From JAFDVL01 sp043783625 (GTDB lineage: Bacteria > Acidobacteriota > Blastocatellia > RBC074), in NCBI GenBank assembly GCA_043783625.1, contig JAYVZE010000036.1, forward strand, positions 1-49,274: a stretch of DNA of 49,274 nt. Reading direction: 5' to 3'. The notes beneath the pieces were generated by a model. It saw only the letters and a list, made by a program, of their open reading frames with translations. It did no database searches and was not told the origin of the DNA. Position 1 is the stretch's first letter; every line of letters begins with the position of its first letter. Positions 8,465 to 15,913 of the stretch are shown in pieces. Both the position numbers and the translations under genes were made by a program.

Positions 8465-9799
8465 TTATGAAATTGGTAATTGCAGGCGAGCGATGCAGCC
8501 GCTTTCTGAAATTTTATTTTCCAGCGTCAAATTTCCGCCGTGCGCTTCGGCGATCTGTCGGCTGAGTGCCAGCCCGATGCCAGAGCCTTTGGGCTTCGTG
8601 GTGAAAAATGGGACGAAAAGATTTGCAGTTCCAGATAAGCCCAAGCCATTATCTTCAACGCAAATTTCCAGCGTTGATTTTTTTGTCCAACTGACTTTGA
8701 CCTGATCGTGTCCGATTTCGGTGACAGCGTCTACGGCATTGCGAATCAGGTTGATGAGCAATTGCTCCAGTTGATCGCCATCCGCTTGAATTGAAATGTC
8801 AGGGCCGGGAATTAAAGCCACCTGAATTCTGGTTTCGAGTGCGACGACGCGATGAAGCAAGGCACTGACATTGGTTAGTTGAAGTTTTGGTTGCGGGAGC
8901 CGCGCCAGTTGTGCGTACGAACTCATAAAGCGATTGAGCGATTCAGCGCGTTTGCTGATGACATGTAATCCGCCTTCGACATCGCTTTCCCAATCTTCAG
9001 GACGTGGAGATTTTGCGAAGAGGGAAGCCAGACTTCCCGCGATGGATTTTATCGGTGTCAGCGAATTATTTAATTCGTGACCGAGAACTCTGACGATACG
9101 TTGCCAGGCAAGTTTTTCTTCTTCGCGTAACGCCTGGCTCATGTCCGAAATTACCAGCAAATGATGCACGATTCCGCCTTGTCGAAACTGTCTATGCTTG
9201 ATGCTGTAACGACCTGTCCCGCCGGGAAAATTTGACGAATGAATCTGCGTTGAATCGCTTTGTAAATATTCAAGTAGCCCTAGTTCATTGGCATTTTTCC
9301 CGGTTAATCGTTCGATGGGCTGCGCGAGTAATATTTCTCCGGCACGATTAGCGAGGCGCAATTTATTTTCGTTATCGAAGGCGAAGACAGCCACTTCAAT
9401 TTCTGAAATAACAGTTCGTAAAAGCGCGGCAGCTTCAAGTGCACCAAGTTTTTGATTGCGTAACGTTTGACTCAGAGAATTGACTTCGATGAAGAGTTCG
9501 CCGAGTGCATCGTCACTGACTTCGCCGCGTGCACGGATGGAATAATCTTCCTGATGCAGAGCTGACAGCAAATTCAAAATTGTTTGCAACGGGCGAATAA
9601 AATGTTCTCGTAAACTGAGCGCACCGCCTAACCAAAATCCTAAAACGACGACGATCAATGTCCATTGCACCTTCGGCGAATAATCACCAAACCACAATAA
9701 AAAGATGACAGCGAGGACGGCTGGAAAACCGGAAAGCAGTGCCAGCAATAAAATTCTGGTGTCGTGTTTGAGGTTGGATTTTTTGGTTTTAGGTTTCAA
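8465..9799 (-). CDS. NtrY-like sensor histidine kinase
   Basis: A 444-residue membrane sensor kinase. Two transmembrane helices (about 15-36 and 46-63) are followed by a HAMP-like linker, a PAS-like domain (about 127-220), a phosphoacceptor helix with H241 in LGHELNNSLTPIKS, and an ATPase domain. The N box is NLIRNAVDAV (about 350-359), G1 is EDNGLGL and G2 is KGSGIGLAL. The periplasmic loop between the helices is only about ten residues, so the signal is probably sensed in the membrane or cytoplasm. It follows the response regulator gene by 10 bp and is co-transcribed with it. The partner regulator is sigma-54-dependent. Confidence 0.92.
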   Translation of the reverse strand: MKPKTKKSNLKHDTRILLLALLSGFPAVLAVIFLLWFGDYSPKVQWTLIVVVLGFWLGGALSLREHFIRPLQTILNLLSALHQEDYSIRARGEVSDDALGELFIEVNSLSQTLRNQKLGALEAAALLRTVISEIEVAVFAFDNENKLRLANRAGEILLAQPIERLTGKNANELGLLEYLQSDSTQIHSSNFPGGTGRYSIKHRQFRQGGIVHHLLVISDMSQALREEEKLAWQRIVRVLGHELNNSLTPIKSIAGSLASLFAKSPRPEDWESDVEGGLHVISKRAESLNRFMSSYAQLARLPQPKLQLTNVSALLHRVVALETRIQVALIPGPDISIQADGDQLEQLLINLIRNAVDAVTEIGHDQVKVSWTKKSTLEICVEDNGLGLSGTANLFVPFFTTKPKGSGIGLALSRQIAEAHGGNLTLENKISESGCIARLQLPIS

Positions 9800-9809
9800 T
9801 CAATAATTC

Positions 9810-11171
9810 TTATAATCCGTATTTTTCCAGCCGACGATACAGTGCACTGCGGCTTAATCCCAACGCATTAGCGGCGCGGCTGACATTGCCGTCACATCGC
9901 ACCAGCGCTTTTTTGATGAGCAATGCTTCGACATCTTCGAGGCTTAACTCTTCGATACTGGATGGCGCATCAGAAGTCTTCGCCAAGCCTAAATCTGACA
10001 AATTTATTTTCGTTCCATTCGACATCAAAACTGCGCGTTCGATGGTATGTTCCAGCTCGCGTATGTTCCCAGGCCAATCATAATTCATCATTGTTTTGAG
10101 AGCCGCGTCATCGAATCCGGTCAGGTCTTTGCGGTAACGTTTAGCTTGAATATTCAAGAAGTGAAAGGCGAGCGGCGCGATGTCTTCGCGGTGTTCGCGC
10201 AAGGGCGGCAAGTGGATTTCAATGGTATTCAGGCGAAATAATAAATCGCGGCGAAAATGTCCGGCTTCGACTTCTTTATTTAGCTCCGCATTTGTCGCCG
10301 AAATAATTCGGGCATTCACTTTTCTTGTTTTTGATGAGCCGACGCGCTCGAATTCTCCGGTTTCGAGAACGCGCAACATTTTGGGTTGTTGCGTGATGGG
10401 GACGTTCGCAATTTCATCCAAAAATAATGTACCGCCATCAGCTAATTCAAACCTGCCAACCCGATCCGCTTTGGCATCCGTAAATGCGCCTTTGACGTGT
10501 CCGAAAAGTTCACTTTCAAAAATGCCTTCTGATAAACCACCAATGTTGACAGTCACGAGCGGCTTGAACGAACGATTGGAAGAAGTGTGAAGGACGCGGG
10601 CAATGACACCTTTTCCCGTGCCGTTTTCTCCGGTGATGAGAACGTTGGCATCGGAGGGAGCGACGCGGGAAATTATTTCCAGGACACGTTGCATCGGCGG
10701 TGATTCGGCAATCAGCGAGGGGCGATTTTCGCCGCGCAGCAATTCATTTTCCGCGGCAAGTTTTTCACCTTGTCGCAAGGCGCGACTTAATTCAATTTGC
10801 GTTCGCAGCACAGAAAGCAGGCGTTCATTTTCCCAGGGCTTTTGAATAAAATCCCGTGCGCCACGCCGCATGGCTTCAACAGCAACATTCACGCTGCCCC
10901 ACGCCGTCATCACGACGACAGGCAAAGTCGAATCAATTTCATTCAGCCGCGCCAATAAATCCAATCCTTCTTTGCCAGAAGTTGTATCGCGGGCGTAGTT
11001 CAAATCTATGAGCGCAATATCGAATTCCTGCGCAGAAATTAAGGCGAGACTTTCTGCCGGAGAGGTTGCCGCAACAATTTTCCAGCCTTCACTTTTAAGC
11101 AATAAACGCAAGGCTTCCAGCACGTCCGGCTGATCGTCGGCAATTAAGATTTTAGGAGTTGCAGAAGTCAT
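9810..11171 (-). CDS. Sigma-54-dependent NtrC-family response regulator
   Basis: A 453-residue regulator with three domains. The receiver domain (about 6-120) has acidic D12/D13, phosphoacceptor D56 and K111. The AAA+ domain (about 150-390) has Walker A GENGTGKG (181-188) and Walker B GGTLFLDE (246-253). A Fis-type helix-turn-helix lies at the C-terminus (about 428-453, NVSRAANALGLSRSALYRRL). The sigma-54 contact loop reads GAFTDA (228-233) rather than the canonical GAFTGA. The start codon sits only 3 bp from a dispersed inverted repeat that fills the upstream gap, and no ribosome binding site is visible. It probably activates the two candidate sigma-54 promoters of this module. Confidence 0.93.
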   Translation of the reverse strand: MTSATPKILIADDQPDVLEALRLLLKSEGWKIVAATSPAESLALISAQEFDIALIDLNYARDTTSGKEGLDLLARLNEIDSTLPVVVMTAWGSVNVAVEAMRRGARDFIQKPWENERLLSVLRTQIELSRALRQGEKLAAENELLRGENRPSLIAESPPMQRVLEIISRVAPSDANVLITGENGTGKGVIARVLHTSSNRSFKPLVTVNIGGLSEGIFESELFGHVKGAFTDAKADRVGRFELADGGTLFLDEIANVPITQQPKMLRVLETGEFERVGSSKTRKVNARIISATNAELNKEVEAGHFRRDLLFRLNTIEIHLPPLREHREDIAPLAFHFLNIQAKRYRKDLTGFDDAALKTMMNYDWPGNIRELEHTIERAVLMSNGTKINLSDLGLAKTSDAPSSIEELSLEDVEALLIKKALVRCDGNVSRAANALGLSRSALYRRLEKYGL

Positions 11172-11174
11172 TTG

Positions 11175-11284
11175 ATACTGGGTGCGCCCGCATCCCGCGG
11201 GCTAAACTGGTGTTAATAATTTCTTAAAATGAAAAGCAAATCTAGTGTATGCCTCAGCCCGCAGGATGCGGGCGCACCCGGTAT
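11175..11284. repeat. Inverted repeat exactly filling the gap between regulator and ABC ATPase genes
   Basis: Arms of 29 bases (11175-11203 and 11256-11284) pair with only a few mismatches; the core is GGGTGCGCCCGCATC. The element ends 2 bp before the stop codon of the ATPase gene and begins 3 bp before the regulator start codon, leaving essentially no other intergenic sequence. Confidence 0.9.
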
Positions 11285-11286
11285 TT

Positions 11287-11952
11287 TTATTCATTGACGA
11301 TCCAGCCGTCTTTGAGATTGAGGATGCGATTTCCGTATTCCGCATTTGTGTCTGAATGAGTCACTTGAATAATCGTGGTGCCTTGTTTATTCAATTTTTT
11401 AAAGACTTCCATAATCTCTTTGCCCTGCACGGATTGCAAATTTCCGGTGGGTTCATCGGCTAAAATCATGCGCGGATTCGCAATGATGGCGCGTGCGACG
11501 CCGACCAATTGTTGTTGTCCGCCGGAAAGCTGCGTGGGATACAAATCTTTTTTGCCGACAATTCCGAAACGGTCTAACGTGTCGGCAACAATGGCCTCCG
11601 TTTCACTTTTTTTGTAGTTGCGATAGGACAGTGGCATTGCTAAATTTTCGGCTACGGTCAAGCTGTCCAGCAGATGATAGCTCTGAAAAACAAAGCCGAT
11701 TTCTTTGTTGCGCAGTTCGGCACGGTCTTTGGGTTTGAGTTGATGGACAGGTTTTTCGTCGAGGAAATATTCGCCCTGCCATTGATTGTCGTGCATCCCC
11801 AGAATATGCAATAACGTAGATTTGCCCGCTCCCGAAGGCCCCATAATAGAAACGAATTCACCTTCTTTAATTTCCAAACTCACACGCCGTAAGACCCAGG
11901 TTTTAGAAGCTCCGCTTTCGTAGGTTCGTTCGATGTTGTTAAGAAGTAGCAT
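11287..11952 (-). CDS. ABC transporter ATP-binding protein, MacB/LolD type (ATPase 2)
   Basis: A 221-residue cytoplasmic ATPase of the MacB/LolD class that energises FtsX-type permeases. Walker A is GPSGAGKST (38-46), the Q-loop is VFQ (88-90), the signature is LSGGQQQLV (142-150) and Walker B is MILADEP (162-168), followed by a switch His in THSDT. The signature position usually occupied by Arg (QQQRVA) is Leu. Together with the neighbouring ATPase (12033-12725) it could form a homodimer or a heterodimer under the two permeases at 3193-8274. The start codon has no clear Shine-Dalgarno; a heptamer repeat lies just upstream. Confidence 0.92.
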   Translation of the reverse strand: MLLLNNIERTYESGASKTWVLRRVSLEIKEGEFVSIMGPSGAGKSTLLHILGMHDNQWQGEYFLDEKPVHQLKPKDRAELRNKEIGFVFQSYHLLDSLTVAENLAMPLSYRNYKKSETEAIVADTLDRFGIVGKKDLYPTQLSGGQQQLVGVARAIIANPRMILADEPTGNLQSVQGKEIMEVFKKLNKQGTTIIQVTHSDTNAEYGNRILNLKDGWIVNE

Positions 11953-11968
11953 AAAAGTTCGAAGTCCT

Positions 11969-12030
11969 AAGTGCTGAGAAAAAAAGTGCTGAGTGCTGAG
12001 AATGAAAGTCCTGAGAACTCAGCACTCAGC
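11969..12030. repeat. Heptamer repeat hairpin between the two ATPase genes
   Basis: Units of AGTGCTG (11969-12000) face ACTCAGCACTCAGC (12017-12030). It is the same family as 1627-1741. The right arm ends 2 bp before the stop codon of the upstream ATPase gene (stop at 12033-12035). Confidence 0.88.
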
Positions 12031-12032
12031 GA

Positions 12033-12725
12033 TTAATTCTCCTCAATAATCGTTCCATCGAATAAATTGATGGCGCGGTCAGCGTAGCGAATGAAGCGTT
12101 GGTCGTGTGTGACCATGCAAATGGTGGCCCCGCCCCGATGTAATTCGCGGAGCAATTCCATCACGGCATCGCCGTTTTTTGAATCAAGGTTTCCGGTCGG
12201 TTCGTCAGCCATTAAAATTAACGGCTGCCCAACAATGGCGCGGGCGACGGCGACACGTTGCTGTTGTCCACCGGATAATTGGGAAGGCAGGTGTTTACCG
12301 CGTGGCGCCATCCCGACACGCTCTAAGGCTTCTGTGACGCGCTGTTTTCGTTCGCTGGCTCCCATTCCGCGATAGGTCAGCGGCAGCTCAACATTTTCGT
12401 AAACTGACAAGTCCCCGATCAAATTAAAGCTCTGAAAAATGAAGCCAATTTCGCGGTTACGAATGCGCGCACGTTCTGCCAGGCTTAGGTTTTCGACCGC
12501 TTTATCGTTCAGCCAATAATTCCCGCCTGACGGAGAATCCAGCAATCCCAGAATCGAAAGTAACGTAGATTTTCCGCAGCCCGAAGGACCCGCAATCGAA
12601 ACAAATTCTCCGGTTTTGATTTCCAGATGAATATTGGCCAGTGCGTGTGTTTCGACTTCGTCGGTATAAAAAACTTTGGTGACACCTTCGAGCTTGAGCA
12701 AAGAGTTTTTGTTTGTTACTTCCAT
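12033..12725 (-). CDS. ABC transporter ATP-binding protein, MacB/LolD type (ATPase 1)
   Basis: A 230-residue ATPase with Walker A GPSGCGKST (46-54), a VFQ-type Q-loop, signature LSGGQQQRVAVARA and Walker B LMADEP. All catalytic motifs are intact, unlike the paralogue downstream. A longer reading from 12806 exists, but its first 27 codons are a dispersed repeat. The ATG at 12725 has AAGGA ten bases upstream and gives the normal family N-terminus. It follows the membrane fusion protein gene and probably supplies ATP hydrolysis for the permeases of this module. Confidence 0.93.
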   Translation of the reverse strand: MEVTNKNSLLKLEGVTKVFYTDEVETHALANIHLEIKTGEFVSIAGPSGCGKSTLLSILGLLDSPSGGNYWLNDKAVENLSLAERARIRNREIGFIFQSFNLIGDLSVYENVELPLTYRGMGASERKQRVTEALERVGMAPRGKHLPSQLSGGQQQRVAVARAIVGQPLILMADEPTGNLDSKNGDAVMELLRELHRGGATICMVTHDQRFIRYADRAINLFDGTIIEEN

Positions 12726-12745
12726 TATTTTTTCCTTGTGGAGAA

Positions 12746-12813
12746 GTGGTCGGTGATCGGTGGTTGGAAGAAGGCAATTTCGTGATGCCTTCCGACCACC
12801 GATCACTGTCCAC
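12746..12813. repeat. Inverted repeat between fusion protein and ATPase genes
   Basis: The arms 12746-12776 and 12786-12813 share GTGATCGGTGGT and AAGGCA and pair around a 9-base loop. It creates an apparent N-terminal extension of the ATPase gene and ends 12 bp from the stop codon of the fusion protein gene. Confidence 0.85.
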
Positions 12814-12825
12814 CCATCACCGTCT

Positions 12826-14082
12826 TTAATTCAACCGAATCCGGTTCACATTATCGTATTGAGAAGTATCGGATAAGATTACTTTATCGCCGACTTGCAG
12901 ACCTTCCAGAATTTCAATGGTACTCACTGAACTGCGTCCCAGCTTGACAGGAACGCGCGTCGCCTCTTTCCCGTCAAGACTTAATTTGAAAAGCGTAATC
13001 TGACTTTTCTCCTGCCCGAAAGCCGGGCGTTGCATATACAAAACGTCTTTCAATCGTTCCAGTTCAATCGTTCCATCAACACTTAAATCAGGGCGGACGC
13101 CTTTTGGCATTTCGCCAACCAATTGCACTTCAACCATCACGGTTCCTTGTTGGACGGCAGGGTCAATGCGGATGACACGACCTTCAATAATACCGTTGCG
13201 TGTGTCAATTTCGGCGGATTGTCCAATCGTAATATCTTTGGCTTGTGTTTCAGCAATGCGTACTTCTGCTTTTAATTTGGCAGGATCAATAATGCGTGCC
13301 AGGTTCGCGCCCATCGTGACTTGTTGTCCTTCCTGCACGGGAACTTCCTGCACGACACCGTTGACGCCAGCGCGTACTTTCAAAGCTTCAAATTGTTTTT
13401 TTCGCAGATCGGAAAGAGCCTTGAGCTGTTGTACTTTTGCTTCATAAACGGCGACCTGCGCTTTGATCGCATCGCCGGAAATGCTCATTCGTTTTTGTTC
13501 AATAGCATCGCGGTTGGCTAATTCTTCAGCTCTTCCACGCGATAATTTAGCATTTAAATCAGCGGTCAAGCCTTCTCTGGCCAGCAGATCATCGCGTTCT
13601 GATTGGAGCTTGGCTTGACGGAATTCCGAGCGAATATTCGCAGCCTGTGCCTCTTGACTCAGCCGGGAACTTTCAAGCTGTACTTTCTGGTTCGTCAGCT
13701 CGGCTTCAGCGGCACGCATTTGCGTTAAAGCGTCCAGTGCATCGCGTTCGAGTTCTGGATTACTCATTTCAATAATAATTGTATTCGCAGTGACGATGGC
13801 TCCGGGTTTGACTAATCTTTTTTCAATGCGTCCATTGGTGGTCGCAGGAATCCATCGAATGTCTTCAGGCACGAGCGTTCCGATGCCGTGAACCTGTCGC
13901 AGCATTTCACCGCGTTTGACTTCACCGGGCCAAATCGTTCCACGCTCAAGGCTGGGCGCAGCGGGTTTGAGCTTTGATAATCCATAAGTTGCCCCGGCAA
14001 TAATTGCCAGAGCGAGTACAGCATAGCCAATCCGCCGGAAACGTTTATTGCGAGCGACTGATTTGCTTCGAGGTATGTCCAT
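12826..14082 (-). CDS. HlyD/RND-type periplasmic adaptor (membrane fusion protein)
   Basis: A 418-residue periplasmic adaptor that links an inner-membrane exporter to an outer-membrane channel. A cytoplasmic basic N-terminus and one helix (about 20-37, YAVLALAIIAGATYGL) are followed by a lipoyl-like half, a long alpha-hairpin coiled coil (about 110-220), the second lipoyl half (VPVQEGQQVTMGANL) and beta-barrel domains. Readings from 14244 would add 54 residues of unlikely sequence; the chosen ATG gives the usual topology and lies about 20 bp after a candidate sigma-54 promoter. It is first in the minus-strand module adaptor-ATPase-ATPase-regulator-kinase. No TolC-like gene is in the window. 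Confidence 0.88.
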   Translation of the reverse strand: MDIPRSKSVARNKRFRRIGYAVLALAIIAGATYGLSKLKPAAPSLERGTIWPGEVKRGEMLRQVHGIGTLVPEDIRWIPATTNGRIEKRLVKPGAIVTANTIIIEMSNPELERDALDALTQMRAAEAELTNQKVQLESSRLSQEAQAANIRSEFRQAKLQSERDDLLAREGLTADLNAKLSRGRAEELANRDAIEQKRMSISGDAIKAQVAVYEAKVQQLKALSDLRKKQFEALKVRAGVNGVVQEVPVQEGQQVTMGANLARIIDPAKLKAEVRIAETQAKDITIGQSAEIDTRNGIIEGRVIRIDPAVQQGTVMVEVQLVGEMPKGVRPDLSVDGTIELERLKDVLYMQRPAFGQEKSQITLFKLSLDGKEATRVPVKLGRSSVSTIEILEGLQVGDKVILSDTSQYDNVNRIRLN

Positions 14083-14112
14083 AGCGATCTCGGAGGAGGT
14101 AGAATCAATTTG

Positions 14113-14126
14113 CGTGCCGCAAGCCA
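14113..14126 (-). promoter_or_regulatory. Candidate sigma-54 promoter of the efflux module
   Basis: The minus strand reads TTGGCTTGCGGCACGCAA, with the invariant GG and GC exactly 10 bp apart. The -24 box matches TTGGC, but the bases before GC are AC rather than TT. Transcription would start near 14101, about 20 bases before the ATG. The four-box element lies 56 bp upstream. Confidence 0.5.
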
Positions 14127-14182
14127 AAAATAGCAAAAATAAAGAGAAGTTTGCAAAATACAGAGAAAACAAAATTTTCAGA

Positions 14183-14220
14183 TGTTCATTGATGGGAAGC
14201 ATCTTTCCCAAAAACGAACA
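14183..14220. promoter_or_regulatory. Four-box palindromic element, candidate enhancer of the NtrC-type regulator (site 1)
   Basis: TGTTC, GGGAA, TTCCC and GAACA are each separated by 6 bp, giving 11-bp phasing and a nested palindrome. Spacing and box identities match 8404-8441. The conserved helical-turn spacing suggests two dimers bound side by side on one face of the DNA, as expected for an NtrC-type activator. Confidence 0.6.
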
Positions 14221-14221
14221 C

Positions 14222-14281
14222 TTTATTCCCGCACGCCGCGCCACGAAAACGGATCCACTGGTTTCTCTGAAGTACGAATAA
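14222..14281 (+). pseudogene. Relic of the 3' end of a MacB/FtsX-type permease gene
   Basis: The plus strand encodes FIPARRATKTDPLVSLKYE and a stop. This is clearly homologous to the C-terminal tails of the two permeases in the window (IPARRAATVDPMIALRRE and IPARRAAKVDPMIALRCE). Homology stops abruptly at 14222, directly beside the four-box element. It is in the opposite orientation to the intact permeases, so it records a lost or rearranged third permease gene. Confidence 0.7.
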
Positions 14282-14362
14282 ACGGATGAAGTGATTTGGT
14301 GAATTCCTTATTTTTCGGCAATAATACAGCGCAATCAACTAATTTAACCGAAGGAGGCTGAC

Positions 14363-15235
14363 ATGAATCGTCGAGATTTTTTACATACAAGTTTTGCAGG
14401 ATTGGTCTGGCGCAAGATTGAAAATGCACCAGCTTCGCGTGTTCGTCTGATTACACGCGGAGATGATTTAGGTTGTGCCCGTAGCCTGAATCGCGCTGTC
14501 AAAGAATGCTACGAAAAAGGCATTCTCAAAAATTGCTCTGTGCTCGCAGCTTCTCCGCATGTCGAAGAAGCCGCGAAGATGCTGGCGAAAACTAAAGGGC
14601 TTTGTTTCGGGCTACATACTGACCTGACTTCCGAATGGGATAATGTGAAGTGGGGGCCGGTGGCACCGCGCGAAAAAGTCCCGTCGTTATTGGACAGCAA
14701 AGGCTATTTATTTCAAACCAACAACGAAGTGAGAGCTTCAGCGAAAGCTGACGAAGCTTTAATCGAATTGCAGGCGCAGCTCGATAAATTACGCCAGCTC
14801 GGCTTTGATATTCGGTACGCTGATTTGCACATGAATACAATTCAAATAGTCCCGGAGCTGCCAGACAAATTTGGTGAATGGTGCCGGAAAAATCGGCTGA
14901 TTGATACCCGCAAAATTGGTGGGCGTCTGGCTTTGCCGCCCAGCAGCCCCGTTACTCGCAAGCATCCCGGCGATTATGTCGCCGATGTGATGAATGCCTT
15001 AAAATCCGCTTCGGCTGGCGAATATTTAATCGTCGGTCATGTCGCGTATAACGATGCCGAAATTCAAAATCTCGGACATCCTGGCTATCCGGGCACCTCA
15101 GTCGCGCATAATCTCAATTGGGAGCGGCTGGCGTATGTTGATCCACGAATGCTGAAATTTGTGAAAGAAGGCGGAGCCGTACCGATTCGTTATGATGAAA
15201 CTGAAGCCGCACGGGAACAGTTAAAAACATTTTAG
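14363..15235 (+). CDS. ChbG/HpnK-type (YdjC family) carbohydrate deacetylase
   Basis: A 290-residue protein of the YdjC/ChbG/HpnK family, which removes acetyl groups from N-acetylated sugars or hopanoid glycosides using a metal bound by Asp and His. Visible motifs are TRGDDLG (about 32-38), GLHTDLT (about 82-88) and ADLHMN near 150, matching the catalytic Asp and metal His positions. The N-terminus MNRRDFLHTSFAGL resembles a short Tat signal, which suggests export. An AGGAGG-like site precedes the ATG. The gene stands alone after the permease relic and before a tRNA gene. Confidence 0.83.
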   Translation: MNRRDFLHTSFAGLVWRKIENAPASRVRLITRGDDLGCARSLNRAVKECYEKGILKNCSVLAASPHVEEAAKMLAKTKGLCFGLHTDLTSEWDNVKWGPVAPREKVPSLLDSKGYLFQTNNEVRASAKADEALIELQAQLDKLRQLGFDIRYADLHMNTIQIVPELPDKFGEWCRKNRLIDTRKIGGRLALPPSSPVTRKHPGDYVADVMNALKSASAGEYLIVGHVAYNDAEIQNLGHPGYPGTSVAHNLNWERLAYVDPRMLKFVKEGGAVPIRYDETEAAREQLKTF

Positions 15236-15282
15236 AAATTTCCAGCTTGCCGGAAGTTCACCGATATTTTTCCTGCCCTGAC

Positions 15283-15311
15283 TTGACCTTCCTACCATTG
15301 CTGGGTAAGAT
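15283..15311 (+). promoter_or_regulatory. Promoter of tRNA-His
   Basis: TTGACC (15283-15288) and TAAGAT (15306-15311) are separated by an ideal 17 bp. The -10 box ends 28 bp before the tRNA 5' end. Confidence 0.7.
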
Positions 15312-15339
15312 GCCAATTCTTTGAAATCGTACCTCTTGT

Positions 15340-15417
15340 GGCGGGTATAGCTCAGTTGGTTAGAGCGCTAGATTGTGGCTCTAGAGGTCGAGGGTTCGAG
15401 ACCCTCTACTCGCCCCA
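15340..15417 (+). tRNA. tRNA-His (GTG)
   Basis: The cloverleaf folds with acceptor stem GCGGGTA/TACTCGC and an encoded extra G at -1 opposite discriminator C, the hallmark of tRNA-His. The anticodon stem is CTAGA/TCTAG with loop TTGTGGC and anticodon GTG at 15375-15377. The T arm is GAGGG-TTCGAGA-CCCTC. CCA is encoded (15415-15417). Confidence 0.97.
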
Positions 15418-15521
15418 TTTCCTTTCATTAAAATCCTGCAAAGCTCTTGCTGAGACTGCATGTATATTTGACAAGCCAGACAGGTAGTAATAGGTTACGG
15501 TTTCTTGTAGGTTTGTGCCAT

Positions 15522-15812
15522 TCAATCTCCCCCGTTAAAGCTCATTGTTAACATATTTTCAGTTGGGTCAATCATACTGAATTCATCCTCTGACGCTCTC
15601 AAACTTGATTTGAAGCGCTTCTTGTCCTCATTACCTTGAGTTTCCCGTATCCCCTTGAGGTTTTGGAGAAATGCCTTGGAAACATTGAAAAGCCGAAGGT
15701 TGTAAAAAGAGCCGGACCTGTTTCCTCATCCATTTGTGCCTGTAATTTCGCCTGAGCCTGCGGTCAGGTCGTAGACTTGGCACTACCCATAATTAATGAA
15801 ATGTGATGAAGC
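15522..15812 (-). pseudogene. Possible decayed coding remnant in a 496-bp gene-free stretch
   Basis: Between tRNA-His and the next gene no intact gene is seen. One minus-strand frame reads protein-like sequence (including CQVYDLTAGSGEITG and NLRLFNVSKAFLQNLKG), but it is interrupted by two stop codons and has no proper start. The family is not recognised. The last ~75 bp before the next gene contain a GC-rich stem GTGG/CCAC that did not match any riboswitch I know. Confidence 0.25.
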
Positions 15813-15913
15813 TGTCGCTTTGTCATTAACTAAAAAAGCCCCGTGGAGCCGGCAGCCCACTATCCTCGCCTACGTGTACTTTCAGTGCTCTATAACCAGA
15901 CCGGAGGTTTTAG

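Noticed and set aside
15840..15913. GC-rich leader before the triplicated gene as a riboswitch
   Set aside because: A short GTGG/CCAC stem is present, but no conserved core of c-di-GMP, cobalamin, SAM or guanidine riboswitches could be matched.
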